Origin: Rallus limicola
Lineage: Eukaryota > Chordata > Aves > Gruiformes > Rallidae
Length of the DNA stretch: 64,000 bases
Assembly (NCBI GenBank): GCA_022605955.1
Contig: JAKCOZ010000002.1
Span: 70,102,783 to 70,166,782, forward strand
Direction of reading: 5' to 3'
Under the pieces are notes generated by a model, which ran no database searches, was not told the origin of the DNA, and worked only from the letters and a program-made list of their open reading frames with translations. Position 1 is the stretch's first letter. Each line of letters opens with the position of its first letter. Shown in pieces: positions 52,301 to 64,000 of the stretch. A program made the position numbers and the translations under genes.

Positions 52301-55300
52301 ACCTTCCCAGACAGCAAGGAGGACTCAGATGTTTTTGTATCTACAAGTTTTATTGGCCGCTCTGCAGCAGGCTATTCAATGAAATGCTATGGTTGGAGAT
52401 AGCAGTGGTCAACATGGGATTTATGTGTACTGTCACCAAATGAAATGCCCCAAGATGAGGTGCAAGGAATGCTTTAATTATTTTATAAGTTTGTTTGTTT
52501 GGTTTGTTTCTGGGATTTTTATGAGGCTTTCTGCAAGATCTTTGTCTTGAGAATAATGTAGAGTGATTCATCTTTGTATTGTTTCTTACAGAGTTATTTT
52601 CACCAAATCTATGTGTCTCTTGCATTTTTTTTCGTCCTTGGCCCTGGTATCCAAGCAGTAATTTGCAGTTTAACCGATAAAAGCTATCAAAACTTAAATA
52701 TGTCACCAGATTTACTCTCTTTGTTTACATCTCCTTCATGGGATATTGGCTTCTTAGAAATTCATGTGAACAATTTAACTTCTTGATTTTTCTTTTATTT
52801 AGCCTTGTCCTGTCTCTTTTGCTCTTAAGAGAGCCTTCTCAAATAACATGCTGTCATTTCTCTTTCCCTTCTTAGTATGTTTCCATCTACCTTTTTCATA
52901 GCATCGTAGTGCTGTCACATTCAACATATGAATGTTATTTCATAAAATTTGGTGTTGACATGAGTATTGTGCTTTTTTTTTTTCCTGGGTAAATTAATAC
53001 ACTACTCTAGAAAGCAAGGTATTTCAGGTTTTTGCTTTTCAGCACCTTGCCCAAATTAATAGTATATATTTGCAATCTGCCTTCATACCTACAGAGCTAT
53101 GATCTACTGAAGGAAAGTTTTATTTTCTATTCTTTATCACAAAGGAAGGAAAATAATTTATCATGAAGTATTGCATCTGTTTTTTCAGATACCTACTTTG
53201 TGTTTCAGTCCACTTCGTTAATGAAATTAATTATACAGCCTTTGCCTTTGACTTAAAAGCTTATTTGTCCACAGTGGCCTGTTCACTGGGCTTTTTTATT
53301 TGAAAACACTAAATATGTCAGGAAATTACGACTGTGTTACTTTATTAATTTTAGCACAATATTTGAATTTTGAACAACTCTGACTTCTGGTATTCATAGA
53401 ATATAACTAAGCTTATTTTCTCCTTTCTGGGCTGAAAACATACTGCATTTTTATAACTCAATACTTGTAATTCTTATAACTTTCCTGCATACTGTGGCAC
53501 ACGTGTGAAAATCTCACATGAGGAAGCACTTACTACAGCTTAGGATCCCGAGTTATTAATTTGGCTTCAAATAATTCCCAGGTCTCTTTCTCCCAAATGC
53601 ATGGGCATTCAATGTTCTGTTGATTTTCTCTTTTTTCCTCCCCTAGGTATTATTTTTTTAATGAATTCTTTAGTAAAGCTAGCATTTTAAGTATTTCTAT
53701 TTAAGTGTGAATATAATGATAATTTAGAATGTCTGTAAGACTTGATCTATTTTTGTAGACCTCATACTTTTCAGTTCTTGACTATTCAGGTGGGGTTTTT
53801 TTCAGAGACAGCTGATGGAAGGAACTTGAAGTGCAACTTGTCTTTCTGACAGCAGTGTTTGATTTGTATTCATTGCAGGCTGCAATACTTGCTAAGGATA
53901 GCACAGCAAATAGGTCTGAGGTTTTGTGTCATAACATAAAATTTTTAGCTACTGGCTTTTATGGTATATTAAGTTAATGCCTGCCATCCTAAAAAGAACT
54001 TTATAAAATTTATTATAACAAAGTTGACTGTTGCTGGAGTAGAAGATGTTTAATGGCACAATGCATCCATTGAAAAAAAATCTTCTTACTCTTATATTCT
54101 AATAATTAGGAAGCATCTGCCAGTGCGTTAAACAATGAATTTAAATAAGTGACTCCCATAGCTGCCCTCATAAATCATGGATTCAAAGCATTTGTTGTAG
54201 TGAAATAAATTCCTATTTGTCAAGTGTTTCTACTTTCAGATTATATATTCTAAACATTGAGTGATTCTTTTGTTCTCAATTTGTCTTGCTAAAGGCTTCA
54301 TTTTGCTCAGTTTCTGTGTGATGTCAGCAGTGTTTCCTCCTATGTGCTAACCAGACCTGATACACAATGCAAAAGATTGCTCTGGGCAACACAGAATAGT
54401 TGTTTTTTTAAATAATTCAGCTGTACGAGTCTGAAAAATATGGGCTGCTTCTAGAATATACAAAGATTAAAACCAGGACAGTAAAACTTGGATTTGAATT
54501 GGTTTGGACCCTTTATTTGCTATATATTCAGTTCTATTTTGAATTTTTTGTTCAATTTTGTTAGGCCTGTCCTTTTCCTTAGTCCTCTTCTCCAAAGGAC
54601 TGCTTTGTAATCCTATTACTTAGCAGCAACAAAGACCAAATGAGAGATCTTGTGTTGGGAAGAAGCATATACCTCTTTTCCATTTAGAAAAAACAGGTAG
54701 GTTTGAGTCTTCCATAATGGAAATTATTAAGTTAGCTTTTAGAAGAATGAGGAGAAAAAAAGAGAAATTAAATACCAAAAAAAGGTTTTGGAAGAAGGAT
54801 TAAAGGAGGTGTGTAAATAAGTTCCCTTCAAGTAATGCGTGCCAGCCTGAATTCTGCTCTATTAAAAAATTGATGAGATGTTCTCTTTATCCCAAGAGTA
54901 ATGTTAATAGGTAATGCTGTGCAGCAATAGTTTGTAATGAACTTAAAATGTCAGTATTTAAAGCTTTAGATCATTGAAATGATACTGTCTCATAACAACA
55001 TCAGATGATAAGTTACACCTAAATCTGAACAGAATAAGAAAACTCTTACTGTAGTGACAATAATACCTCTGCTTTTTACTGACTTAAATTTTTATACTTT
55101 ACATACTTGCATAGTTTGGGACGTTTTTTAAAAAATACACAGTATTAATTTTAAAGTTAATTTTGAAGCAGGATATAAACCAGGACATGCATGTGTATAT
55201 CTGACTGTGTGTGCTGCATGATGTGTAGTAAAAAATTAGTTATAAAAGTAAAACTCTGATAAAACTTCAGAGTATTTGCAACAGTTTCATATCTCACACA

Positions 55301-55370
55301 AGTAAAATTTTCTTTTTGTTGTTATAAAAAAAGTAGAGTCCTGAAATACAAATAGCTGAAAACAAGTTAC
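49386..55370 (+). other. TUSC3: TUSC3 intron 6, unannotated stretch
   Basis: AT-rich, with a T run at 50741-50758 and T-rich stretches near 52050 and 52970. A possible 10-nt microexon lies at 52262-52271. No gene or mobile element is recognisable. Opposite-strand open frames at 52350-52706 (118 codons) lack any domain. Confidence 0.72.
52262..52271 (+). other. Candidate cryptic microexon in intron 6
   Basis: A strong acceptor tract (ttccttttctctctgttacag, 52241-52261) is followed by catgtcacgg and then gtaaga. The 10-nt length would break the reading frame if spliced in after exon 6. Based only on splice-site resemblance. Confidence 0.18.
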
Positions 55371-55838
55371 AATCACAGAATCATAGAATCACCTGGGTTG
55401 GATGAGACCCTTTAGATCGAGTTCAACCACAGCCTAACCACAGCCTGACTAGTCCACCTCTAGATCATATCCTTAAGCACTTCATCTATATGCCTTTTAA
55501 ATACCTCCATGGATGGTGACTCCACCACCTCCCTGGGCAGCCTGTTCCAACCCTCTCAGTGAAGAAATTCTTCCTGATACCTAACCTAAACCTTCCCTGG
55601 TGCTATTTTAAGCCATTCCCTCTTGTCCTGTCACTTGTCACCTGAGAGTCCAACCTCCCTGGACACCTCAGCAACCACCTGTTACAGCTAACTGTAGAGA
55701 GCGATAAGACCTCCCCTAGACCTCCTTTTCTCTAGACTAAAAAAACCAGTTCCCTCAGCCATTCCTCACAGGACTTGTGCTGCAGACCCTTCACCACCTT
55801 CACCACACAGTACTCAAGGTGCGGCCTCACCAGAACTG
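55371..55838 (-). mobile_element. CR1 LINE of a different, more diverged subfamily, minus orientation
   Basis: On the + strand it starts aatcacagaatcatagaatc and cctgggttggatgagaccct, the reverse of a CR1 tail. It continues ccatggatggtgactccacc, cctccctgggcagcctgttcc-type sequence, tgaagaaattcttcctgata and gccattccctcttgtcctg. It then passes into the coding end (gtgcggcctcaccagaac). The UTR reads differently from the 34.3- and 47.3-kb copies, so it belongs to another subfamily. Confidence 0.9.
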
Positions 55839-58800
55839 TTGTCCCTTAATAGTGGCTGGGCCTTCGTTCTCTCATGTTCCTCTTTTGTCGATTAGCTGCC
55901 AGTCTTCCTCTCAAGAATACTCCAGTGTTTACTAAAAAGTGTTATTTGAAAAGACACCAGAGATTAAGCAAGAAATAAGCTTAATTCATGAATCTGTTAT
56001 TTTATGCTGTGTTCATTCAGTTACCTCTTTTTAAGAGTGTTAAGGTTTGTAAATTGATGTGCAGTGTGCTTCTGATGGTTCTAAAAATTACTCTAGCAAG
56101 AAAGACTAGCATGATTTTTTTTTTTTCTCACTGGCACGGATCTAACTATTCAATCATATAGATTAATCTTTCATGCTCAATTTTACGTGCCTGGTCATGC
56201 CTGTGTAGTGTGTTTCACCTTCCTAGTTAATTAGCATTTTGAAAGCAGCCTTCTGAATATACACATATTTCCTCTATACTAGACAAGTGTCTGTGCTATT
56301 TTAAATCCAAAGAAAAAAGACTTAACTTACTATGGAACTTGCAAAATCTGTAGCTGAAGTAACTTAATTTACATCTCTGAACTCAGTGTAGCAGAATTAG
56401 GGGCAATATCCAATTTATTTGGGGTAGGTAGCTACATCAAACACATGATTATTCTCACATTCCCCTATTGGTGTTATTTGCATTGTAGCTTTGGGTAATT
56501 TGGGTTTTGCACCTCCTCTTGCTTCAGCTACACAGTTAACATTTTTGGGGTTTTTCACAGCTGTTTGAATTCAGCAAAGTTTATTTTGGAGTTAGTGTCA
56601 TTTTAAGGCCTCTTCACTTCTGCTTCCAGCACTTCAGCATTCAGGTCAAACTACCTTTTTTGCCTCACAGCTTGGAAACCAATTGAAAGAACACTTTTGA
56701 AATTACAAAAGGGAAAATATCACAAGTCCTGAGTAAGAAATTAAAAACATATTTGAGTTCATATATATATATATATTGCTCAAATGTAGAGGTGGTAATG
56801 GTGAAGGCTATATCCAAAATGAGTGTAATTTCTTTGTGAAAAGACTTACTACAGATTCTGAAAAAGGGAAACTTACAGGTAAAAAAGTTGAGTCATGCAA
56901 TACTTTACTAGGCTTAAATTCTGAATCATAATTTAAATAACAGCAACAAAATGAGCTCAGTTGAATGGTTCCATCTTCCATCTCTATTCATTTATAAGGA
57001 AAACTTACGGGCTATTATGCAGTTCCTGTCTTCCCTGTGTTACACCGTGACCAGTCTTTGTCAGTACACCAATGGTGTGAAGATCATCACACTTCCATGT
57101 TGTCTTGGACAAAAGGATTCATGAGATAGGGTGGGGAAGAAGAGTTCCCACCCTGGAATTTGCTAATGGGAAAAATGAAGTTCTTTAACCACAATCTTAG
57201 CAGTCTTATCTGGTTTTCTGGACTTGTGTCATCAGTGCAGCTTAACCCTATTGAAAGTAATTCTATATGGCAGGATCCAGCTGCATATTCTGCCTTCTAT
57301 CTAGTCTTTTTAAAAGAAAAGAGAATACAATAGAGAAGGTAAGTGACCAATGAGATATAATCCCATGTTGTGCATGTCAGAATGAGTGCAAAAAGTATAG
57401 GGATATTTTAAGAGTTCAGAAAGTAGTTCTTATTAACAATATGTTTGTCTTTTTAGGGGAACACTGATCACTAAAAACATCTCAAAATCTCTTGTTTCCA
57501 AATTAGAAGTAGTGTTGTAGTTTGGTTTCCATGTGTTAAGCAAGCAGCTCGTACTCCAAAACAGCTATTAAGAGTTGAACTTTTAACTGCAATATTTGGT
57601 TCATTAGAATCACTGGTTTGGTTGTCTGGCTGTAATGAGCTGTGTAGGAATGCCAGTTTTCTCTGAGATATTTTTGCCGTCTTTCTCAAGTGGGTTAAAA
57701 AGCAGTCATGTTGGTAAGCAAAGCATCACAGTTGCAACAATTTCCTTTCTTTAGGCATCTAGGCTAAGATGTTGTTATGTAAACTTCCCACAACTACCAG
57801 AGATCCTGGAAATCTTATCTTCCACTCTGTTAAGTTTCTCACAAGGGTACTGCATGTCATAATGCCTGTTCAGGGGGAAGATATTTGTTGTATGCCTATC
57901 TATTAGGTAATTTGGGAATTAAGTGCTATAAGGGTAGCAATGTTTTATTCCTAATGATAGATTAAGTTCTGTGTTGTTTTGTGGTTTTTTTACTGAAACC
58001 TGCATAGTAATTATTCATCTAAGGATTGCTGTATCTTCTGTTGTCATTAGTAATTAATAAATGTGTGAGGAGTCCCTTAGAATAATTTCTTACTCATCCA
58101 GTTGTATCAAACCCTCTAGAGCTGGACAGAGTGTTCACAGTTTCTGGAGCTGTGAGATCACCTCTTCTGACTGATTCCTTTGATAGTACTTCTAGACACC
58201 CTGAATAATGCTGTAGAGTTATAACAGCTGTCTAGGGACAACCAAAGCAGCTGCATAAACTAGGGTTTGTATACTATTTTAAATTGCATCAACTACCCTT
58301 CCCAGCCAGCTAGCTGCAAAAGTAGGCAGCAATCCTCCACTTTTGCTTTAGGGCTGGGAACCCAGATCATATTCTGTGCTCGGTGCCAGATGGACTTTGT
58401 GGAAGGCAGCCAGCACAGCCTGTTTCAGCCAGCCAGCCCTGTGAAAACTGGCTGCTGTCCCTGGACTCTGTTTTGGTTTGGGGCAACGGTGGACACAGCA
58501 GTGAGCTCAGGCATGGAAAATGTAACTCGTATTCACTGAATTGATACATGACCAAATCAGAGAGTCAGTAGGAGGTTGTTGTGTGCAGCATTATTACATC
58601 ATTTTTCAAAAAATTCAACATTAACTCTTTCTTAAATAAGGTAAAATTTATCTATAGCTATTAAACTTGCCCATCAAAAGTGGCTGATACGTTCCATGGC
58701 CAAGTTTAGTAGGCAGGAGTGTGAACACCCACACTAAATATTACACCAAACATGCTGAGACAGGTGTTAGAGACTTTTATTTGTGGGGTCCAGTGTTTAT

Positions 58801-61800
58801 TTCTGAGATTATCCTACTACTATTGATAATGAAACACTTGAGTGTGAACCGAACAAACTCACTAGAAGTGCATAGTCACCAAATCGAGTAATTCCAACTA
58901 TTACTCACCAGTTTGTGTGTACTGGTGCATGTGCATTATCTGTTTTCCTAGTCCTGGTCTCTGGGCTGTAATGATGAGCTGGGTTGGATTTCATGTAGAA
59001 ATGTTGCTTACAGAGATTGCTTGCTAGGAACACAATAAATTACTTTCTCACCAGAGTGGCATTCTGTTGGTTTATATGTGAGTTGGAAATGTTCATAAAG
59101 CTAGTAACTGTCTAAAAGACAGTATTTATTTCAAGTGAGTTAGTGCTAAACTGAAATGTTAAATAAAATTAAGAACCCTGAAAAAAAAATACTGGCTCAA
59201 ATAGCTGGGTGCATAGTTCTTACTGTCATAACCTGGTTTCCAGCCAAGGTTAAACCACCACAGTCCTTCATTTTTCCGGAAACACACATTCATTAATTCA
59301 GGATTTCTGTTAGCAGTAACTGAGTTTAGATTTATTTTATGCTTAATACTGTGTTAAACGTTGAAGTTGTTAAGTGTTATTTACAGATAGAACCTTTTAT
59401 AACTGGGTATCCACAATAAAAGAAATTGCCCTATTAAATACTTGATCGTTATCGTAACTGTTGGACATTAATATGTGATTAGAATACTCAGAGGTTTCTG
59501 AGCTGTTTAGTAAATGAACTGGAGTCAAGAAGTTTTCTATTTCTTTTTGAGATGCTACTTCCTATATTTATTTACTTGCTTCCAGTGTTGCTTATGTTTG
59601 GTAGAATAAACATACTCTTATTACATCCCTCTGTTTAAAGAAGTGTTGAAAATTATGTCCATACACAAACAGATGTTCTAAGTTGGTAGCCATTCTCACA
59701 CATGTGAACAACGTAGGCTCAAACCAGCATTGTTGCGTGGTTTTTCACATCAGCAGTCACGACAAGGGCATTTGATGTCTGGCTGCTGCAGGGAAAACAG
59801 GTCACTGTATGTGTACTGTCCCCAGCAGATAGGAGTATCTTCTCTGATGGAAAGAATTATATTAGGTTTCTATTTTCAGATTTTCACGGACCTGCCTAGG
59901 TTAATAACTTCATATGACGTCCCCTGTTGGGTTCTTAAGCAAGTTAAAACTCTGATCTGCCAGCATGAACTGAACATATACTGCTATGTAATAATAAATT
60001 ACGCATATTTAGAGAGCATGCTGCAAGTGAAGATATGTGAAACTTGCTGGTTTTAGAAAACAAAATATCTGAAAGGTAGGTTTTTTGAGCTGCATGACTT
60101 TATTCTTAACCTTCCTGGGCTGCATACTGCTTTTGCAGTGTTACATAGTTAAACTTATCTGTAGCAATATGGTTATGATCATCAAAACACACAATAGAGC
60201 ATTCAGTGAATATACATTGATGTTTGTGGTCTTGAAATGTTGGCTTTTCTGAACAAATTCTTTGTTTTCCATAACGTGTTTAACATTTTTCTGCATTCAC
60301 ACTCCAAATAAGGTATATAAATGGTATTGTGAGAGAATGTTTTAGAACTTCTGCTTCATAAACGTTTAAATACTCTACTGTTATATTGCTCCTGGACATT
60401 AATTGGAAAACGTGAAACTTGGATGTGAAAAAAGAACATTGTGAGGGTCTTTTTACCCCCACTCTAAGAGAAAAGAACAAATTCTTACCACTAATATATG
60501 TTCTTGGCAAAATTTATGTCCTCTAATTGAAATAGAGTGTTCTGAAGGCTTAATCATAAGTAGTCCATGGCCTTCTGTAATGTTTCTCTCGCTGATGAAG
60601 TTCATCCTGAATGTTAATGTAGTAAGGGAAGACAAATTGTTTTCATCCTGTTGGTGTGGAATTTGTAACTTTCTTTGGGGGCAGTTAACTATTGTGTTGC
60701 TTCAACCATTTCCACAGATACTACCTTGGATTTGGCCTGTTTGTCTCGATGGGTAGCCTCTATCTAAGGGTTTCTTCAACATGCAGTCCAAATCATTAAG
60801 GATAATTGCTATCAAAGTTGTCTGCTTTTGATTGGTTTCTACCACACTTTGTGTCATGTCCTCTAAACTCAGGACAAGTTATTTCTTTGTTAGCCAAATT
60901 AATAATAATTAATGACGTAGCTTTGTATGGTATGCAGTTACTGAAGCCAATTCAGTTTAATCCACTTCCTCCACCCTAGCATTCATCATGCACATGCTTA
61001 TAAGAAATAATGATGTTTATTTTAGGAAAGAGTGCTGGAGCACCTGGAATCATGTTTCAATTTTAATCTTAGGTACTCCACAAGCTAATTGTATTGCCTA
61101 AAAATAAACATACTGAGGCCTTATTTCCACTTACTTTGTTTCTGTTTTATTTACATTTTATTAACAGAAAGGAAGGAAAGAGCACAGATTACACTTAAGT
61201 ATTTTACTGAATGATGACAACTATCACTGTTGAAATCAACAAGCATATGCTGTACTTAGGGAAATTTAAAAATATAATACAATGTTGTTATCCATGACCA
61301 TCCTAATGAGGGATTATATATATGTGTCATCTGCAGTTCAATAACACTAAATATTTAATGAGTTTACAAATAGTAGATAAATATTTAGCACATCTTTGTA
61401 GAAATATGAATGCATTGAGCAGTTGTTTGTCACTGCCAAAGAAAATAGCCTGATTTGGGGATGTGATTTTTTTTCAGTTAGCAATTCAAATTGCTTCTGT
61501 GTAATGAGACCTGAGATAGGAGAATGTGAAAGCTGGAAAAGGACCTGGGTCAAAGTGTCAGTCACTCATGCTTTGGTTCCCCTATTAGTCCTACTCGCAT
61601 GGCATTTGCTGTGGCATCCATTGTGTGTCTGTGGTTATGGTGTGGCTGTACAGCCCTTCTGATCAAACCATGGTTGCATCTCTTCTAATGAACTTTAGCT
61701 TTGCATCTTACATGGTCCTCCCTCCTGATTCCTCCAAAATGAAAGAGAAGTACTGTGCTTATTCATGAATTTATTTAAAGCCTTTGCCTAGAGCATTTGC

Positions 61801-64000
61801 AGCCAGATAGACTTCACAGAGCTTCCAAATAGTAAATTGATTCAGTGTCAAATCAGAAAGGATAGCAAAATCAGAAATCTTACTTCTTAGAGTCTTGGTA
61901 GTTTGTAGCTTCAAATAAAATTTCATGAGAATATGTTCCTTGCATGTAGGTCATTCAGCAGTTGTCATATAAAGGGAAAGAAGTATGAGAATAAAGAAAC
62001 CTCACATGTGACTAGGTCCTTTTTTTTTTTTTTCAAGAACTTAACACAATTAAAAGCTGTTGTGGGACCAATAAAAATACAGAGAAATCAGGTTGCAAAC
62101 TGTTGAAAACCTAATTTGCCAAAATGCTTTAAAAATGCTGTTTTTAAATGTATTCTGTTTTAGATTAGTATGAGCCACAGATGGCCATGAATGTAAAAAT
62201 TTGATGAGTCAGTGGCCATTGCAGTGTGCAAAACCACTGTGTGTGGATACATTTGTATAAGCATGTACCCTTACAAATATAATTTATGCTTTAAGTGGCC
62301 TGTAGGGAAAGACACAAGTATAAATGCCACATAGTTCTTGCTATTCTCTCTTCCAGGAAAGTTGTTCACCATCTTTTTTATGTTAAGGACTGCTCCTCTG
62401 TCTTCTGAAAATGTCTACTCTGATTTTTGTCTGTTTAGAACGTAGATCTGAAAGTTCATTGTGTAAAAAACACCACTCTGCAATTCCTGTGTGAAGTGCT
62501 TAAGATTCATTGTTCATTAGAAATGGGGTGAGGTGCTGTCATAAATTCAGTTAATTCACGTTGTATTGTTAAATGCAAATTATTTTGATTGTCTGGAACA
62601 GTATTTCACTTCTTCACTACCATTGTGCTGACCGACCTGCTGCTATAGTAGAGATGCACCATGTTGTTGTTGTGACTGGAGAACGATGTCTCAGGGAGAC
62701 AATTTGAGGAGCCTATTGATCACACAGAGTTAGATTTGTTATTCGGGTAACGTTAAAGAATCATCTACCTAAGGACATCTGTAACAGAACAAACAAACCC
62801 CATATCCAGTTCCTTGCAAGCAAGGCCATGCCTTTAGCAACTCACATGGAAAGAAATGTAGTTACATTAATCCCTATGAGATGTTTAGCCAGAAAATCAT
62901 ATTCAGCAGCTGATTTTCAGCTTACAGTCTCTGATTCAGGTCACCCAGGCAGGTTTTGTTTGTTCCAGGTTTTTTGTTGTTTATGGTTGGTTCAAGTTTC
63001 AGCATAAGCAAATAAGCTGTATCTAATCCATGATTTTTTTTCTTTATACAGAGTGGAGGTAGCTAGGACTCTGTCTGTCACCTAATTAATAGCAATAATG
63101 AAAAATATCTTTATTTTCATTATAGTGTCTTCTTGAACTTAATCTTTCAAGAGACTGGTTTGGTGACATGTTTTGTACCTTGAAAGCTGCTCAAACAGCT
63201 CCTGGAAAAAACTGAAATGAGAAAATTCTGAGACAAGTAGACATAATTCACATTATGCAATAAAACTAATTACTTTGGGAATTTAACAAACAGGCAGGGA
63301 AAGTTCTAAGAATGTCTTTCCAGTATCATATTGTTACAGCATCGTAATACTAACCCTGCTAGTACATTAGATCAAATCTATGTACCACTGCTATAACACA
63401 TAAAAACTTGCCATCTTAGGTAGACAAGACTTCAGGTTTTTTAATCAGAATATGATTTAAAAACAGCAGTCTAATTAGTTTTTGTAGCTTGTAGCCTTTT
63501 CTTTGTGCTGTTTCAACCTTGCATTCTATGTAGCACTACTAGTGCACTGTTGTAAATTGAGTTTCCCTTTTGTAGACTCTGATCATCCTCAGATTGAGAG
63601 GATTTTTTCAGTCATTTTTTTCAAGGCTAACTAGTGAACTTGAAACTTCCAGAGCTGAAAGCATATTTGCTGTCAGTTTCAAAAATACCATTATGTAGCA
63701 GTCAAACCTGTATGTTAGCTATGTTATCAGAGAAACAGTGACCTGTTTCATTAATAAAATTCTTTGTAGTTATTTGATATTCCCAAGTGAAATCAGAAGT
63801 CACATAAACTTGACTGATCTTTTTAAAGTAAAGTTACCATGCTGGGTGATCAAGACTAGCACCTGAAATTTGATTCACAGATTTACATAATTTGAAACAG
63901 CACAGAATTTGCCTTTTTTGGAGGTAAGACTCTTCCTCCTGATTAGGATGAAAGATAAACAATTTAGTGTCAGTAAACTATTTTGAGGAAAAGAATGATT
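55839..64000 (+). other. TUSC3: TUSC3 intron 6, last stretch of the window
   Basis: No coding exon of TUSC3 and no recognisable mobile element were found here. It contains an AT dinucleotide run at about 56761-56775, a T run near 62020-62033 and a GC-richer patch at about 58290-58530 of unknown origin. The motif expected in the next TUSC3 exon (YIHGSSQAQFVAES) was looked for by eye and not seen, so the intron probably continues past the window. Confidence 0.7.

Noticed and set aside
56761..56776. AT dinucleotide run as a possible regulatory element
   Set aside because: An ordinary short microsatellite without further context.

Overview
The window is vertebrate nuclear DNA, almost certainly from a bird. 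It is AT-rich and carries five phase-compatible coding exons with GT/AG borders scattered over 23 kb. Its interspersed repeats are overwhelmingly CR1 LINEs whose 3' tails end in the avian ATTCTGTG-type short repeat, plus one LTR of the avian ERVL type. Several CR1 copies resemble those I know from fowl and waterfowl, but I cannot fix the species.

The whole window appears to lie inside one gene on the + strand, TUSC3 (N33/OST3A). TUSC3 is the thioredoxin-fold subunit of the STT3B-type oligosaccharyltransferase in the ER membrane and a paralogue of MAGT1. Exons numbered here as 2 to 6 are at 8137-8306, 18128-18245, 20498-20638, 21309-21449 and 31479-31568. They join without a frame break into 220 codons (about residues 47-266 in human numbering). 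These cover most of the luminal thioredoxin domain with its CSVC active site, the first membrane segment and most of the second. The signal-peptide exon is not here and must lie upstream. The exons for the last membrane segments were not found and should lie downstream.

Layout: 1-8136 is the end of intron 1, with a CR1 tail, a CR1 fragment and a solo ERVL-type LTR. 8137-31568 holds the five exons and introns 2-5; intron 4 is short (670 bp), and a CR1 tail in it reaches to within 18 bases of exon 5. 31569-64000 is the first part of intron 6. It holds CR1 copies on both strands, an unidentified 470-bp segment between two CR1 tails, a nested CR1 pair and an old decayed CR1-like LINE of about 1.5 kb.

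I found no other protein-coding gene, no tRNA or rRNA, and no CRISPR or prokaryotic system. The remaining open frames are at most 134 codons and, outside CR1, resemble nothing I recognise. The points most worth a second look concern splicing: a CR1-derived stretch that probably supplies the exon 5 branch point, a possible 13-nt poison microexon in intron 2, and AG|GT ratchet-like sites in intron 6. The unidentified hairpin-bearing segment near 40.8-41.3 kb is also of interest. I found no clear sign of a wholly new biological system.
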